From CALAZP01 sp964410725 (GTDB lineage Bacteria > Bacteroidota > Bacteroidia > Chitinophagales > Saprospiraceae): DNA of 34,557 nucleotides. The stretch is from contig CAYPID010000025.1 in assembly GCA_964410725.1 (NCBI GenBank), positions 1-34,557 on the forward strand. Direction: 5' to 3'. The notes beneath the pieces were generated by a model. The model was not told where the DNA came from and searched no databases. It saw nothing but the letters and a program-made list of their open reading frames with translations. Shown piece after piece: positions 1 through 8,437 of the stretch (positions are counted from its first letter, which is position 1; each line of letters opens with the position of its first letter). Made by a program: the position numbers and the translations under genes.

Positions 1-1431
1 CAAGAGGCAGAAGATTTCGTAGATTTCTATTTGCCACAACGAACCATTTTGAAAAGAATTAGTCAAACGGGGCCAGGGATTGCTACGGGAGATTTAACAG
101 GGGATGGTGTTCCGGAAATCCTTTTTGGTGGAACGCGAGAACAATCTGCAGAGGTTTGGACAATTTCTGATTCCAACCGATTTCAGAAGATAGCCATCGA
201 GGGGTTAACGGGATTAACGGAGAGCTACGATCATCAATTGGAAATTATCGATATTGATAATGATGGAGACTTGGATGTATTAACAGGCGCCGGAGCTTAT
301 TCACCCTATGAGCCAGAGATTTACCAACACAAATTATATCGAAATGCAAATGGCATTTTCTCGGCAGAGAAATTACCTGTTGGCTCATTTCCTGTATCGG
401 TCCTCGCCACTCACGATTTTGATAATGATGGAGATGTAGATGTGTTTGTAGGGGCTAGAGTTCAAAATAATCAGTATCCACTAGCACCTCCAAGTAAAAT
501 TCTACTCAATAAAGGTGATGGAAAATTCGATACCTTGGAAAGTCCAGCTCTTGACCTCGGTTTGGTTACGGATGCGGTTTGGACCGATTTTGACCAAGAT
601 GGGTGGAAAGATTTGATTATAGCCAGGGAGTGGGGACCTATTGCAATTTTGAGAAACAATCAAGGAATTTCTTTAGAGGAAGTACTTTCTCCAAGTATTC
701 ATAAGTATGAGGGTTGGTGGTCAATGGTAAAAGCTGAGGATTTAGATGGAGATGGGGATGAAGATTTAGTCCTGGGAAATCTGGGTAGGAACCACCGATT
801 TACGGTTTCCAATCAATATCCATTGACGTTGTACGCTCCAGATATTGACCAAAATGGAGTTTTGGACCTACTGCCAGCAGCTTATTATGAAAATGAGAAA
901 GGGCAACTAGAGGAATATCCAGTTCATTATTTGGATGAATTGGCTGCTCAATCCCCTTTTTTTAGAAAGAATTTTACTTCCTACACTTCGTTTAGTCAAC
1001 AAACGATGAAAGATATTTTAGAAAAGGGCAATAGGGAGGATATATTGGTTAGAACTATTAACACCACCAGTAGTTATGTGTTATGGAACGAAAAAGGTAA
1101 GTTTAATTGGGAAGAATTACCCTGGGAAGCCCAAGTAGCCCCGATTCAGGATGCCTATTGTGGAGATTTTAACGGAGATACCATCATTGATTTATTGTTG
1201 GTAGGTAACGACCATTCTTATGACGTTTCCACGGGCAATTTTTCCGCCAATAAAGGATTGGTGTTATTAGGGGATGAAGACGGTAATTTTAGGGCAATGC
1301 CTTATCGGGAAACTGGTTGGTGGACAGAAGGGGTTATAAACCAACTAAAAGTGTTGGAATATGAACAGGAGTTGTATTTTATCGCAGGAATGCACAAAGC
1401 ACCATTGCATATTTTTAAACTAAAGAAATAA
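1..1431 (+). CDS. VCBS/FG-GAP repeat protein, 5'-truncated by window edge
   Basis: This is the C-terminal 476 residues of a larger protein. The frame is open to base 1, so the TTG at base 31 is very unlikely to be the start. The visible part carries at least seven Asp-rich calcium-loop motifs of FG-GAP/VCBS type: DLTGDGVPE, DIDNDGDLD, DFDNDGDVD, DFDQDGWKD, DLDGDGDED, DIDQNGVLD and DFNGDTIID. They are spaced as in the blades of a beta-propeller. Such proteins are normally exported and act at the cell surface or outside the cell; the signal peptide would lie upstream of the window. There is no T9SS sorting domain at the C-terminus, which ends in a short Lys-rich tail (HIFKLKK). The creatininase-family gene follows after three bases, so the two are probably cotranscribed. 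The ligand or substrate cannot be told from the sequence. Confidence 0.85.
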   Translation, partial: QEAEDFVDFYLPQRTILKRISQTGPGIATGDLTGDGVPEILFGGTREQSAEVWTISDSNRFQKIAIEGLTGLTESYDHQLEIIDIDNDGDLDVLTGAGAYSPYEPEIYQHKLYRNANGIFSAEKLPVGSFPVSVLATHDFDNDGDVDVFVGARVQNNQYPLAPPSKILLNKGDGKFDTLESPALDLGLVTDAVWTDFDQDGWKDLIIAREWGPIAILRNNQGISLEEVLSPSIHKYEGWWSMVKAEDLDGDGDEDLVLGNLGRNHRFTVSNQYPLTLYAPDIDQNGVLDLLPAAYYENEKGQLEEYPVHYLDELAAQSPFFRKNFTSYTSFSQQTMKDILEKGNREDILVRTINTTSSYVLWNEKGKFNWEELPWEAQVAPIQDAYCGDFNGDTIIDLLLVGNDHSYDVSTGNFSANKGLVLLGDEDGNFRAMPYRETGWWTEGVINQLKVLEYEQELYFIAGMHKAPLHIFKLKK

Positions 1432-1434
1432 TCG

Positions 1435-2199
1435 ATGAGCAGACCTTATATATTGGCCGAATCAACTTGGTCCACCATCAGAGAAGCCTCATTTGATTTG
1501 GCTGTTTTGCCTTGGGGAGCGACGGAAGCGCACAATTATCATTTACCGTATGGAACGGACAATTACGAGGCAGCGGGTTTAGCCGAAGAATCAGCGAGAA
1601 TTGCTTGGGAGAAAGGAGCCCGTCTAACCGTCCTTCCAACTATACCATTTGGCGTTAATACTGGACAAATGGATATCCCATTAGATATGAACATCTATCC
1701 ATCCACTCAACAGCTCATATTAGATAACGTGATAGAGGTATTAAATAATCACGGAATTAAGAAATTAGTAGTATTCAACAGCCATGGTGGCAATGATTTT
1801 AAAACTATGCTCAGAGAATTAGGATGCAAGTATCCTGAAATGTTTCTTTGTCAAACGCATTGGTTTAAGGCTATGGACAATGCCCAATATTTTGAAGAAC
1901 CTGGTGACCATGCTGATGAAATGGAGACCAGTTTGATGATGCATCTGGCACCTAATTTGGTCTTACCGCTAGAAGAGGCCGGGGAAGGGAAAGAACAAAA
2001 AAATAGATTAAAAGCTTTAAGCGAAGGTTGGGTGTGGACGGAGCGGCCTTGGACGAGAATTAGTAAAGATACCGGAGTTGGGAATCCCAAAAAGGCATCC
2101 GCAGAAAAGGGGGCACGATTTTTTAAAGACGTCACAGAAAAAATGGGTCAATTCTTATATGAGTTGGCTGTTACTCCTGTTAAGAACATGTATGAATAA
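1435..2199 (+). CDS. Creatininase-family amidohydrolase
   Basis: The 254-residue protein has the usual length of the creatininase/creatinine amidohydrolase family, which are binuclear-metal amidohydrolases. The N-terminal metal motif is TEAHNYHLPYGTD, with E31, H33 and D42 at the spacing known for creatininase. NSHGGND supplies a further histidine near residue 118, and GDHADEMETS near residue 159 supplies acidic and His residues. Most family members are not true creatininases; they act on other amides, as in riboflavin/F420 or mycofactocin pathways, so the substrate stays open. No signal peptide is seen and the enzyme should be cytoplasmic. It lies 3 bases after the VCBS gene and 10 bases before a small membrane protein gene, so the three probably form one unit. 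Confidence 0.88.
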   Translation: MSRPYILAESTWSTIREASFDLAVLPWGATEAHNYHLPYGTDNYEAAGLAEESARIAWEKGARLTVLPTIPFGVNTGQMDIPLDMNIYPSTQQLILDNVIEVLNNHGIKKLVVFNSHGGNDFKTMLRELGCKYPEMFLCQTHWFKAMDNAQYFEEPGDHADEMETSLMMHLAPNLVLPLEEAGEGKEQKNRLKALSEGWVWTERPWTRISKDTGVGNPKKASAEKGARFFKDVTEKMGQFLYELAVTPVKNMYE

Positions 2200-2209
2200 T
2201 TGAAAAACT

Positions 2210-2671
2210 ATGTCGGTAAAATTAAGATTAGAAATGTTGTGGTGGGCTTTTACATTGGTATTGACTTTAGTTTTGGTTATGCCCATAACTGCTCGAATTC
2301 CACAATACCCTTTTCTTCAAATAAACATCATTTATATCGTAACTTTTATCACTTTAACCAGACATTTATTTTTGTTGCAACATACTTTAATAGCTCCTTA
2401 TCAGCGTATTCGATTGGCTTTACTCTTTTTGATGATACCTTTTATCTTCTTTCAAATTCAGGAGCTCAATTATTTTCAAATTACCCTAGATGAACAGGGG
2501 ATTGATTTTTTTGTCAGCCACCTTCCGTATGAGGATCGGGGGTCTATGATGAAGTATTTATACAATCAAATGATATTTTTTGCAGCAGGCAGTATCATTG
2601 CTTCGTTTCTTTTTCCGTTTAGGATGATGTTATCGATTTGGAGGTTTCACAATCGAGGTGGAAGGGTTTAA
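2210..2671 (+). CDS. Small conserved-type membrane protein, function unknown
   Basis: I do not recognise this 153-residue protein. It has about four hydrophobic segments (roughly residues 8-28, 38-58, 68-86 and 120-142) and a short polar loop around residues 88-118 containing LDEQGIDFFVSHLPYEDRG. It ends in a basic tail, RFHNRGGRV, consistent with a cytoplasmic C-terminus. The ATG at 2210 was chosen because it follows the creatininase stop by 10 bases in the A-rich context TTGAAAAACT. An overlapping frame beginning with TTG at 2200 is a shadow. The link with the creatininase-family enzyme suggests a shared process, but the sequence gives no reaction or transport signature. Confidence 0.7.
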   Translation: MSVKLRLEMLWWAFTLVLTLVLVMPITARIPQYPFLQINIIYIVTFITLTRHLFLLQHTLIAPYQRIRLALLFLMIPFIFFQIQELNYFQITLDEQGIDFFVSHLPYEDRGSMMKYLYNQMIFFAAGSIIASFLFPFRMMLSIWRFHNRGGRV

Positions 2672-2756
2672 GTTTTTGCCGCAGGCGTACTTACTAATGG
2701 GACTACGAATAAAGGTATTACTATGGCGGTTTTGGATTAGGGATGGAAAGGAGTTG

Positions 2757-3455
2757 TCAAGCTTTGCGAGGGATTAATATACTGCCCCAGATTAACCCAA
2801 ATTGTCCTAGAATATAGGTCAACATAATCAGAAAGTCGTGAAAAGGATGAGGTAAAAAATATGGGTGAAATTTGATTAAAGCTAAAGTAGTATCAGATAA
2901 AATGAACATTATACCGCCCATCAATAACCACTTGAAAGCATTTGAACCAAGAATGCTACGGGTGTTGACTACCGAGAATAACATGGTACAAATAATTATG
3001 CCGTAAACTGGAACGGCGACCAGCATAGTAGATTCTAAATATGGAAAAAGACTCCACATTAAGAAACTGTAGAAAGCGACTATTCCAAATAAGGCGGGAA
3101 TATTGTTTCGGAAACTGTCTTTGTTAATGCGGCAAACAAACGTAAATGCTGCTATGTACGCCAAATGAGCAATGAGGAAAGACACTAAACCCAAAATGAA
3201 TAAAATCTCCGCGCGCTGGGCAAACAGCAGAAAAATATCTCCAAAGTAGGAAAACAAAAGAGCAAACATAATCCTGCGGTTAAAAGTAGCAGGGGTAGAA
3301 GCATCGAGAAAAGTCCAGTAAACGATCCCCAAGGAAGGCATCAACAAGAATTTCCCCACACTAGCCAGGCTATCAATACTGTATAATTCGCCTATTAACT
3401 GACCCAAACCAACCAAAACGAATAGAAGTAAGATTGCTTTTTTCATGTTTATCAT
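2757..3455 (-). CDS. YhhN-family lysoplasmalogenase-like membrane protein
   Basis: The 232-residue integral membrane protein has about eight hydrophobic segments and fits the YhhN/TMEM86 family, whose animal members hydrolyse the vinyl-ether bond of lysoplasmalogens. Two family signatures are visible: SYFGDIFLL near residue 70 and FILSDTTLALIKF near residue 185. Their aspartates are the proposed catalytic pair. Bacterial activity on plasmalogens is not established in general, so the substrate is inferred. The start codon overlaps the stop of the upstream cvpA-like gene by 4 bases (ATGA), so the two are translationally coupled. A second ATG three codons in, giving MKKAILLLF, is an alternative start. 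Confidence 0.85.
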   Translation of the reverse strand: MINMKKAILLLFVLVGLGQLIGELYSIDSLASVGKFLLMPSLGIVYWTFLDASTPATFNRRIMFALLFSYFGDIFLLFAQRAEILFILGLVSFLIAHLAYIAAFTFVCRINKDSFRNNIPALFGIVAFYSFLMWSLFPYLESTMLVAVPVYGIIICTMLFSVVNTRSILGSNAFKWLLMGGIMFILSDTTLALIKFHPYFLPHPFHDFLIMLTYILGQFGLIWGSILIPRKA

Positions 3456-3991
3456 TGACCAGTTTCCCGAAGCATTTTTTCACTGAAACCAGAGGCTTCC
3501 TCCCAAAAAATCTCTAGGTAAGGCTTTAAGTATTGGCCAGCCTTAAGGACTTGACCGGGATATTCTTGCAAATAATAATAAGTTGCGGACTCCTTTTTTA
3601 AATCTTCCGATATAAAGTTGGATTTGTCGGCAAACCAAAGAATGCCGGCATAAAATAAAGTAAAAATCGAACCCAATAATAATCCACCTGCCGCTTGGTT
3701 CATAAAATTGAGGTTAATGGATTTGAATATTTTTTCCAAACCAGTTCCAGCCAATTTAATCATTCCGAAAGTTACTCCGAAAATCAAAAAAATAGCCAAA
3801 ACAAACATAAAGGGTGTCTGACTGTTTAAAGCCTTACTTAAACCTTCTGCAACCATTGCGGAGAATCTAAAGGCTAAAAAGACTGCAACCACCATACCTA
3901 TAACGGAAAAAATAGTTTTGATAATCCCTCTAGAGTAACCCACAAAAAAACCTGAACCTACCAGAACCACTAAAATTAAATCTATAATCAT
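3452..3991 (-). CDS. cvpA: CvpA family membrane protein
   Basis: The 179-residue protein has the CvpA layout: an N-terminal membrane segment opening MIIDLILVVLV, the conserved GYSRGIIKTIFSVIG turn near residues 18-32, and three more hydrophobic segments around 34-46, 61-80 and 103-122. A polar, charged tail of about 55 residues follows. CvpA proteins sit in the inner membrane and are linked to colicin V production, purine-biosynthesis operons and envelope stress, but the molecular role is unresolved. The gene opens a two-gene unit with the YhhN gene. It is divergent from the serA-like gene across a 90-base AT-rich spacer. The gene symbol rests on the family name only. Confidence 0.82.
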   Translation of the reverse strand: MIIDLILVVLVGSGFFVGYSRGIIKTIFSVIGMVVAVFLAFRFSAMVAEGLSKALNSQTPFMFVLAIFLIFGVTFGMIKLAGTGLEKIFKSINLNFMNQAAGGLLLGSIFTLFYAGILWFADKSNFISEDLKKESATYYYLQEYPGQVLKAGQYLKPYLEIFWEEASGFSEKMLRETGQ

Positions 3992-4081
3992 ATTGAGGCT
4001 AAATTACTAAATATAAAGAGTCTCTTTACTTTTTAATTAACTATATTAGACCAAATTTGTTATTCACCCAAAACAAATAAA

Positions 4082-5047
4082 ATGATTAAAATACTTGCCA
4101 ATGATGGGATTGATAGTGATGGCAAACTCCTTTTGGAGGATGCAGGTTATCAAGTAGATACCGAAAAAGTCCCACAAGAAAAACTTCCCGAAGTACTTAA
4201 AAACTATGATGTCATCACGGTTCGTAGTGCCACTAAAGTTCGAAAGGATTTAATAGATGCTTGCCCTAATTTAAAAATTATTGCCAGGGGAGGAGTAGGA
4301 TTAGACAATATAGATGTGGAGTATGCGGAGTCTAAAGGAATCGCTGTAATTAATACACCCGCTGCATCTTCTCAGTCCGTAGCAGAATTGACCTTTGGGC
4401 ACTTGTTCAACTTAGCTCGATTCCTTCACCTATCCAATAGGCAAATGCCTGCGGTAGGAGATTCTGAATTCAAAAAATTAAAATCTGCGTTTTCTGATGG
4501 TTTTCAGTTGAGAGGAAAAACGCTTGGAATTATTGGTTTCGGAAGAATAGGCCAAGAAACTGCCAGAATTGGTATTGCAATGGGGATGAACGTCAAACCA
4601 GTAGATTTGGTGATTGATAAGGCCACTATTGACATAAATGTATACAATTCTGATTCCGTAAAAATGTCTGTTCATTTAAGTACCTACCCTTGGGACGAGG
4701 TATTGAGCACCAGTGACTTTATTTCTCTTCATGTTCCGTTTGGTGGAGGAAAACCCCTCATTGGAAAGGAGGAAATTGCCAAAATGAAAGATGGAGTGTG
4801 CCTAATCAATACAGCTAGGGGAGGCGCGATAGATGAGGATGCATTATTAGAAGGTTTAGCCTCCGGCAAAATCAGAGGTGCCGGATTAGATGTTTTCGAA
4901 AACGAGCCTACGCCAAAAAGAGCTTTACTAGACCACCCAGCAGTGTCAGTTTCTCCGCATATAGGTGCTGCTACCGCAGAGGCTCAGGGAAATATTGGCC
5001 GCGAATTAGCTGATAAAATCATTGCCTATTTCGGAGATGATAAATAA
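4082..5047 (+). CDS. serA: D-3-phosphoglycerate dehydrogenase-like 2-hydroxyacid dehydrogenase
   Basis: The enzyme oxidises 3-phosphoglycerate to 3-phosphohydroxypyruvate with NAD+, the first step of serine synthesis. At 321 residues it is the short form without a C-terminal ACT regulatory domain, so feedback control by serine through ACT is not expected. Seen in the sequence are RGGVGLDNID (69-78), the Rossmann loop GIIGFGRIG (149-157), the catalytic Arg246 in NTARGGAIDE, Glu275 in FENEP and His293 in SPHIGAAT. Loop 176-200 (KATIDINVYNSDSV and onward) is a little longer than in many homologues. Short-form family members can also act on other 2-hydroxyacids, so the substrate is likely rather than certain. 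A DUF885 gene follows after 9 bases. Confidence 0.87.
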   Translation: MIKILANDGIDSDGKLLLEDAGYQVDTEKVPQEKLPEVLKNYDVITVRSATKVRKDLIDACPNLKIIARGGVGLDNIDVEYAESKGIAVINTPAASSQSVAELTFGHLFNLARFLHLSNRQMPAVGDSEFKKLKSAFSDGFQLRGKTLGIIGFGRIGQETARIGIAMGMNVKPVDLVIDKATIDINVYNSDSVKMSVHLSTYPWDEVLSTSDFISLHVPFGGGKPLIGKEEIAKMKDGVCLINTARGGAIDEDALLEGLASGKIRGAGLDVFENEPTPKRALLDHPAVSVSPHIGAATAEAQGNIGRELADKIIAYFGDDK

Positions 5048-5056
5048 TTGAAAATT

Positions 5057-6772
5057 ATGAGACATTTTTTTCCTCTTCTAATCTTTTTATTTTTCACGAA
5101 GCAGGCTTTCGCTCAAGTGGATTTGTTTAGTCAATCTAGTGAGGTGCATGATTTGATGGAAAATTACAGAGCAGATTGGGGAAGTTTGTCACGCTTTTAC
5201 TTCATAAATGGATCTCCTGAAAGGAATGACCGAATGCAAAAATTTCTGAAGGAGTATCAGCAACAATTGCACCAACTTAATTTTGAGAACCTCTCTCAAA
5301 ATGGAAAGGTTGATTATCTATTATTTGATAATCAACTCAATAGAGAATTAAATCAATGGAAAAAAGAGGCGGAAGATTACCAAAACATTGCGGTTTATTT
5401 TAAGCACTTAGGCGCCATTTATGAATTGGAGACTAAAAGAAGAAGAGGATATTCCATGGATGGAAGGGAAGTCGCTCAGCAATTAAATGATCTCGTAGCT
5501 AAAAATCAAACCTATTGGGAAGACCTCTCAGTTTTCCCTTTACTCAATCACGCTCAATTAAAATTGGCGCAAAGAGTGATTCAGGGTTATGAAGTAGCTA
5601 TGGAGAGTGTATTTGAATTTTATAATGGCTATGATCCCTTATTTACTTGGTGGGTGCCTAAACCCTACCAGGAGCTATTGGATTTGCTAGAGGATTTGGC
5701 TGTTAAAATTGAGGGACGAGCTAACCGAGATCTAATTCCTGTGGATGATGGAAGTGGAATTATCGGTAATCCGATAGGCAGGGCAGCGATTATTGAGGAA
5801 TTACAATTTGCTATGATTCCCTATACTCCTGAAGAACTTATAGAGATTGCCCATAAGGAGTTTGCCTGGTGTGAAAAAGAAATGCTCAAGGCTTCTGAAG
5901 AACTTGGATTCGGAAGCAATTGGAAGGCTGCCTTGGAATCGGTTAAGGAATTGTATGTGCCTGCGGGTAAGCAACCTGAGGCCATGCTTGAATTATACCA
6001 TCAAAGCATAGCTTTTCTTAAAGAAAATGATTTGATTACCATCCCGCCATTAGCAGAGGAAACATGGAGAATGAGAATGATGTCTGCTGAGCAGCAAAAA
6101 GTGAGCCCATTTTTTCTTGGAGGTGAGGTTTTTCAAATAGCTTATCCGGTACCCGAGATGAGCCACGAAGAAAAGATGATGAGCATGAGAGGAAACAACC
6201 CTCATTTTTCAAGAGCTACAGTTCACCATGAGTTAATTGCTGGTCATCATCTACAACAATTCATGAACCGCCGTCATAAAACCTATCGTTTTTTCCGCAC
6301 TCCATTCTGGACAGAAGGTTGGGCCTTATACTGGGAAATGATATTGTGGGATATGAATTTCCCAAGGGACGCCAAGGACAAGGTAGGCATGTTATTCTGG
6401 AGAATGCACCGATGTGCCAGAATTATATTTTCATTGAATTACCACACTTTGCAGTGGACACCCCAACAGTGTATAGATTTTTTGGTAGAAAAGGTGGGCC
6501 ACGAAAGAGCAAATGCCGAAGGTGAGGTAAGAAGGTCCTTTACAGGAGGGTACGGGCCATTGTATCAATTAGCCTATATGCTGGGTGCGTTACAATTCTA
6601 TGCACTGAAGGAGGAATTGGTAGATAAAGGCACCATGGAATTGAAGGCTTTTCACGATGCAGTAATGGGAGAAAATGCCATGCCTGTTGAAATGGTCAGG
6701 GCCTTACTGTCCAACCAATCCATCTCTGTAGATTATCGCACCAACTGGCGGTTTTATAAAGGCTTGGACTAA
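5057..6772 (+). CDS. Exported DUF885 family protein, putative metallopeptidase
   Basis: This is a 571-residue protein of the DUF885 family, whose members are predicted zinc-dependent carboxypeptidases. The diagnostic histidine-rich motif HHELIAGHHLQQ starts at residue 390. A downstream TEGWALYWEMILW stretch near residue 420 probably supplies the third ligand and the active-site wall. The ATG at 5057 is preferred over an in-frame TTG at 5048 because it gives a clean signal peptide, MRHFFPLLIFLFF, ending in a QAFA-Q cleavage site near residue 19. The mature protein should therefore be periplasmic or outside the cell. It follows the serA-like gene by 9 bases. The order suggests cotranscription but no shared pathway is evident. 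The natural substrate of the family is unknown. Confidence 0.85.
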   Translation: MRHFFPLLIFLFFTKQAFAQVDLFSQSSEVHDLMENYRADWGSLSRFYFINGSPERNDRMQKFLKEYQQQLHQLNFENLSQNGKVDYLLFDNQLNRELNQWKKEAEDYQNIAVYFKHLGAIYELETKRRRGYSMDGREVAQQLNDLVAKNQTYWEDLSVFPLLNHAQLKLAQRVIQGYEVAMESVFEFYNGYDPLFTWWVPKPYQELLDLLEDLAVKIEGRANRDLIPVDDGSGIIGNPIGRAAIIEELQFAMIPYTPEELIEIAHKEFAWCEKEMLKASEELGFGSNWKAALESVKELYVPAGKQPEAMLELYHQSIAFLKENDLITIPPLAEETWRMRMMSAEQQKVSPFFLGGEVFQIAYPVPEMSHEEKMMSMRGNNPHFSRATVHHELIAGHHLQQFMNRRHKTYRFFRTPFWTEGWALYWEMILWDMNFPRDAKDKVGMLFWRMHRCARIIFSLNYHTLQWTPQQCIDFLVEKVGHERANAEGEVRRSFTGGYGPLYQLAYMLGALQFYALKEELVDKGTMELKAFHDAVMGENAMPVEMVRALLSNQSISVDYRTNWRFYKGLD

Positions 6773-6778
6773 TAGAGG

Positions 6779-7279
6779 TTACTTAATAAAATTCAGAAAA
6801 GTGCTGAATAGCCAGTTTGAATCAGATTTGATGAGCGCATCCAAAGTTGCATCGGCTTTATTGGAAAACAATTTTAGTTCACTAACTACTTTTTTGAATT
6901 CTTCACTCGCGGGATCTTTGGTTTGAATCCCAGACATTTCGTCCAAAACTCTGATCATAGGCTCTAGTTCCTTTTTTTTCCGCTGAATGATAATTTTTTT
7001 GACCACCAGCCACATATCTTTCTCTGCTACGAAAAACTCTTTTCGCTCACCGGATTTTAATTCTTTATGAACGAGCCCCCAATCTACTAATGCTCGAATA
7101 TTCATATTAGCATTGCCTCTGGAAATCTGCAATTCTTCCATAATATCCTCAGCAGATAAAGGCTCATGGGCTAAAAGTAAAAGGGCGTGAATCTGTGCCA
7201 TAGTCCTATTGATGCCCCAATTGCTGCCAAAAGCACCCCAAGATTGAATAAATTTTTCTCTGCCTTCTGCTAAATCCAT
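6779..7279 (-). CDS. GbsR/MarR family transcriptional regulator
   Basis: The 166-residue protein matches the GbsR branch of the MarR superfamily. It opens with FIQSWGAFGSNWGINRTMAQ, a stretch typical of GbsR proteins. A winged helix follows: SAEDIMEELQISRGNANMNI at about residues 57-76 is the recognition unit and the wing lies near residues 87-102 (HKELKSGERKEFF). The C-terminal half is helical, for dimerisation. B. subtilis GbsR responds to choline and controls glycine betaine synthesis; no such genes are present here, so its ligand and targets are unknown. It is the last gene of a six-gene minus-strand run, 48 bases after gcvT. A perfect 8-base inverted repeat lies 25 bases upstream of its ATG and could be its own operator. 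Confidence 0.85.
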   Translation of the reverse strand: MDLAEGREKFIQSWGAFGSNWGINRTMAQIHALLLLAHEPLSAEDIMEELQISRGNANMNIRALVDWGLVHKELKSGERKEFFVAEKDMWLVVKKIIIQRKKKELEPMIRVLDEMSGIQTKDPASEEFKKVVSELKLFSNKADATLDALIKSDSNWLFSTFLNFIK

Positions 7280-7304
7280 GAAAAAATGTTAATCAGTTAA
7301 GTTT

Positions 7305-7330
7305 TAAACAATCCTATTTCAAATTGTTTA
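7305..7330 (-). promoter_or_regulatory. Inverted repeat upstream of GbsR/MarR gene, candidate operator
   Basis: The arms TAAACAAT (7305-7312) and ATTGTTTA (7323-7330) are perfect 8-base inverted copies with a 10-base spacer. The element covers the gcvT stop codon and ends 25 bases before the regulator start. No T-run follows on either strand, so a terminator is unlikely. MarR-family dimers bind repeats of this size, so autoregulation is a reasonable inference. Confidence 0.4.
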
Positions 7331-8437
7331 TTGCTTTTTGATAAACGGAAGCTTGACTATTTGCGCTGCTATTTTTTTGCTTCCCATCCCAATCCAGATA
7401 GTTTGACCCAACGAGGCTAATGCGATATCCACATATCCCATGCCAATAGGGTGGCCCAAAGAAGGGGATTGGGTACCAGAGGTTACCACTCCTATTTCTT
7501 CACCTTGTTCATTGTAAATGGGATAACCATTTCTAGGAACTCTTCTTTCAGTTAGGGTAAAACCCACCAATTTTCTTTTAATACCCTCCTTTTTTATTTT
7601 TTCAATCACTGTCCTTCCAATAAAATCTCCTTTATTTAATTTGGTGATCCACCCTAATCCCGCTGCCAAGGGGGAGGAATAATCATCTATATCGTTTCCA
7701 TAAAGACAATAACCCATTTCTAGGCGTAAGGTATCTCTTGCGCCTAATCCAATGGGCTGAATACCCAAAGGACCTCCAGTATTCATAATAGCTTCCCAGA
7801 TAGCAGCAATCTGCTTGATATCTGCATAAATTTCAAATCCTCCAGCTCCTGTATAACCTGTATTGGAAATAATAACATTGGGATACCCCGCAAAAAATCC
7901 TTTTTCAAAGTGATAGAAAGGAATGTCTGCAAGGGAAATTTCAGTCAAATGTTGAAGCAGTTCTTGTGCCTTAGGACCTTGGATGGCCAATAATCCAGTT
8001 TGTTCTGATATATTTATGACCCGAGTATCGAAGATATTGTGCTCCTGAATCCAATTGTAATCCTTTTCAATATTGGCGGCATTGACTACCAACATAAAGG
8101 CCATTTCTCCCTCACTGCACTGATCTTGCCCTAATCGATAGACTATCAAGTCATCTACTATACCACCTTGATGGTTAGTCAAACAAGAATATTGGGCCTT
8201 GCCGGGAGATAATTTGGAAGCATCATTGCTGGTTACCTTTTGAACCAAATTCAAAGCTTCCTTCCCTTTGACAATGAATTCCCCCATATGGGACACATCG
8301 AATATTCCAACGCCTTCTCTGACTGCAGCATGCTCTATATTAATGCCCTCATATGACACTGGCATTTCAAAACCTGCGAAGGGAACCATCTTTGCCCCTA
8401 AGGCTAAATGTTGTTCGTATATGGCTGTTTTTTTCAT
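7328..8437 (-). CDS. gcvT: Aminomethyltransferase, glycine cleavage system T protein
   Basis: GcvT moves the aminomethyl group from lipoyl-GcvH to tetrahydrofolate, releasing ammonia and giving methylene-THF. At 369 residues it has the normal length. The family signatures are present: GIFDVSHMGEF (44-54), the folate/catalytic stretch GGIVDDLIVY (91-100, with Asp96 the likely catalytic Asp), GYTGAGGFEIY in the middle and GARDTLRLEMGYCLYG further on. The C-terminal barrel contains GVVTSGTQSPSLG. The genes for GcvH and GcvP are not in the window, as is common in Bacteroidota. The start overlaps the stop of the upstream HEAT-cyclophilin gene by 4 bases, so translation of the two is probably coupled, which is an unusual neighbour for a central-metabolism enzyme. 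Confidence 0.96.
   Translation of the reverse strand: MKKTAIYEQHLALGAKMVPFAGFEMPVSYEGINIEHAAVREGVGIFDVSHMGEFIVKGKEALNLVQKVTSNDASKLSPGKAQYSCLTNHQGGIVDDLIVYRLGQDQCSEGEMAFMLVVNAANIEKDYNWIQEHNIFDTRVINISEQTGLLAIQGPKAQELLQHLTEISLADIPFYHFEKGFFAGYPNVIISNTGYTGAGGFEIYADIKQIAAIWEAIMNTGGPLGIQPIGLGARDTLRLEMGYCLYGNDIDDYSSPLAAGLGWITKLNKGDFIGRTVIEKIKKEGIKRKLVGFTLTERRVPRNGYPIYNEQGEEIGVVTSGTQSPSLGHPIGMGYVDIALASLGQTIWIGMGSKKIAAQIVKLPFIKKQ

Noticed and set aside
31..33. TTG start for the first gene.
   Set aside because: The frame is open back to base 1 and the protein begins mid-domain, so the true start is outside the window.
2200..2493. 97-residue open frame overlapping the small membrane protein.
   Set aside because: It has a TTG start, overlaps the better membrane protein in another frame and shows no protein-like pattern.
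4053..4062. CAAATTTG in the spacer between the cvpA-like and serA-like genes as a bidirectional -7 box.
   Set aside because: It lacks the leading T of TAnnTTTG and has no -33 partner; it is simply palindromic and AT-rich.
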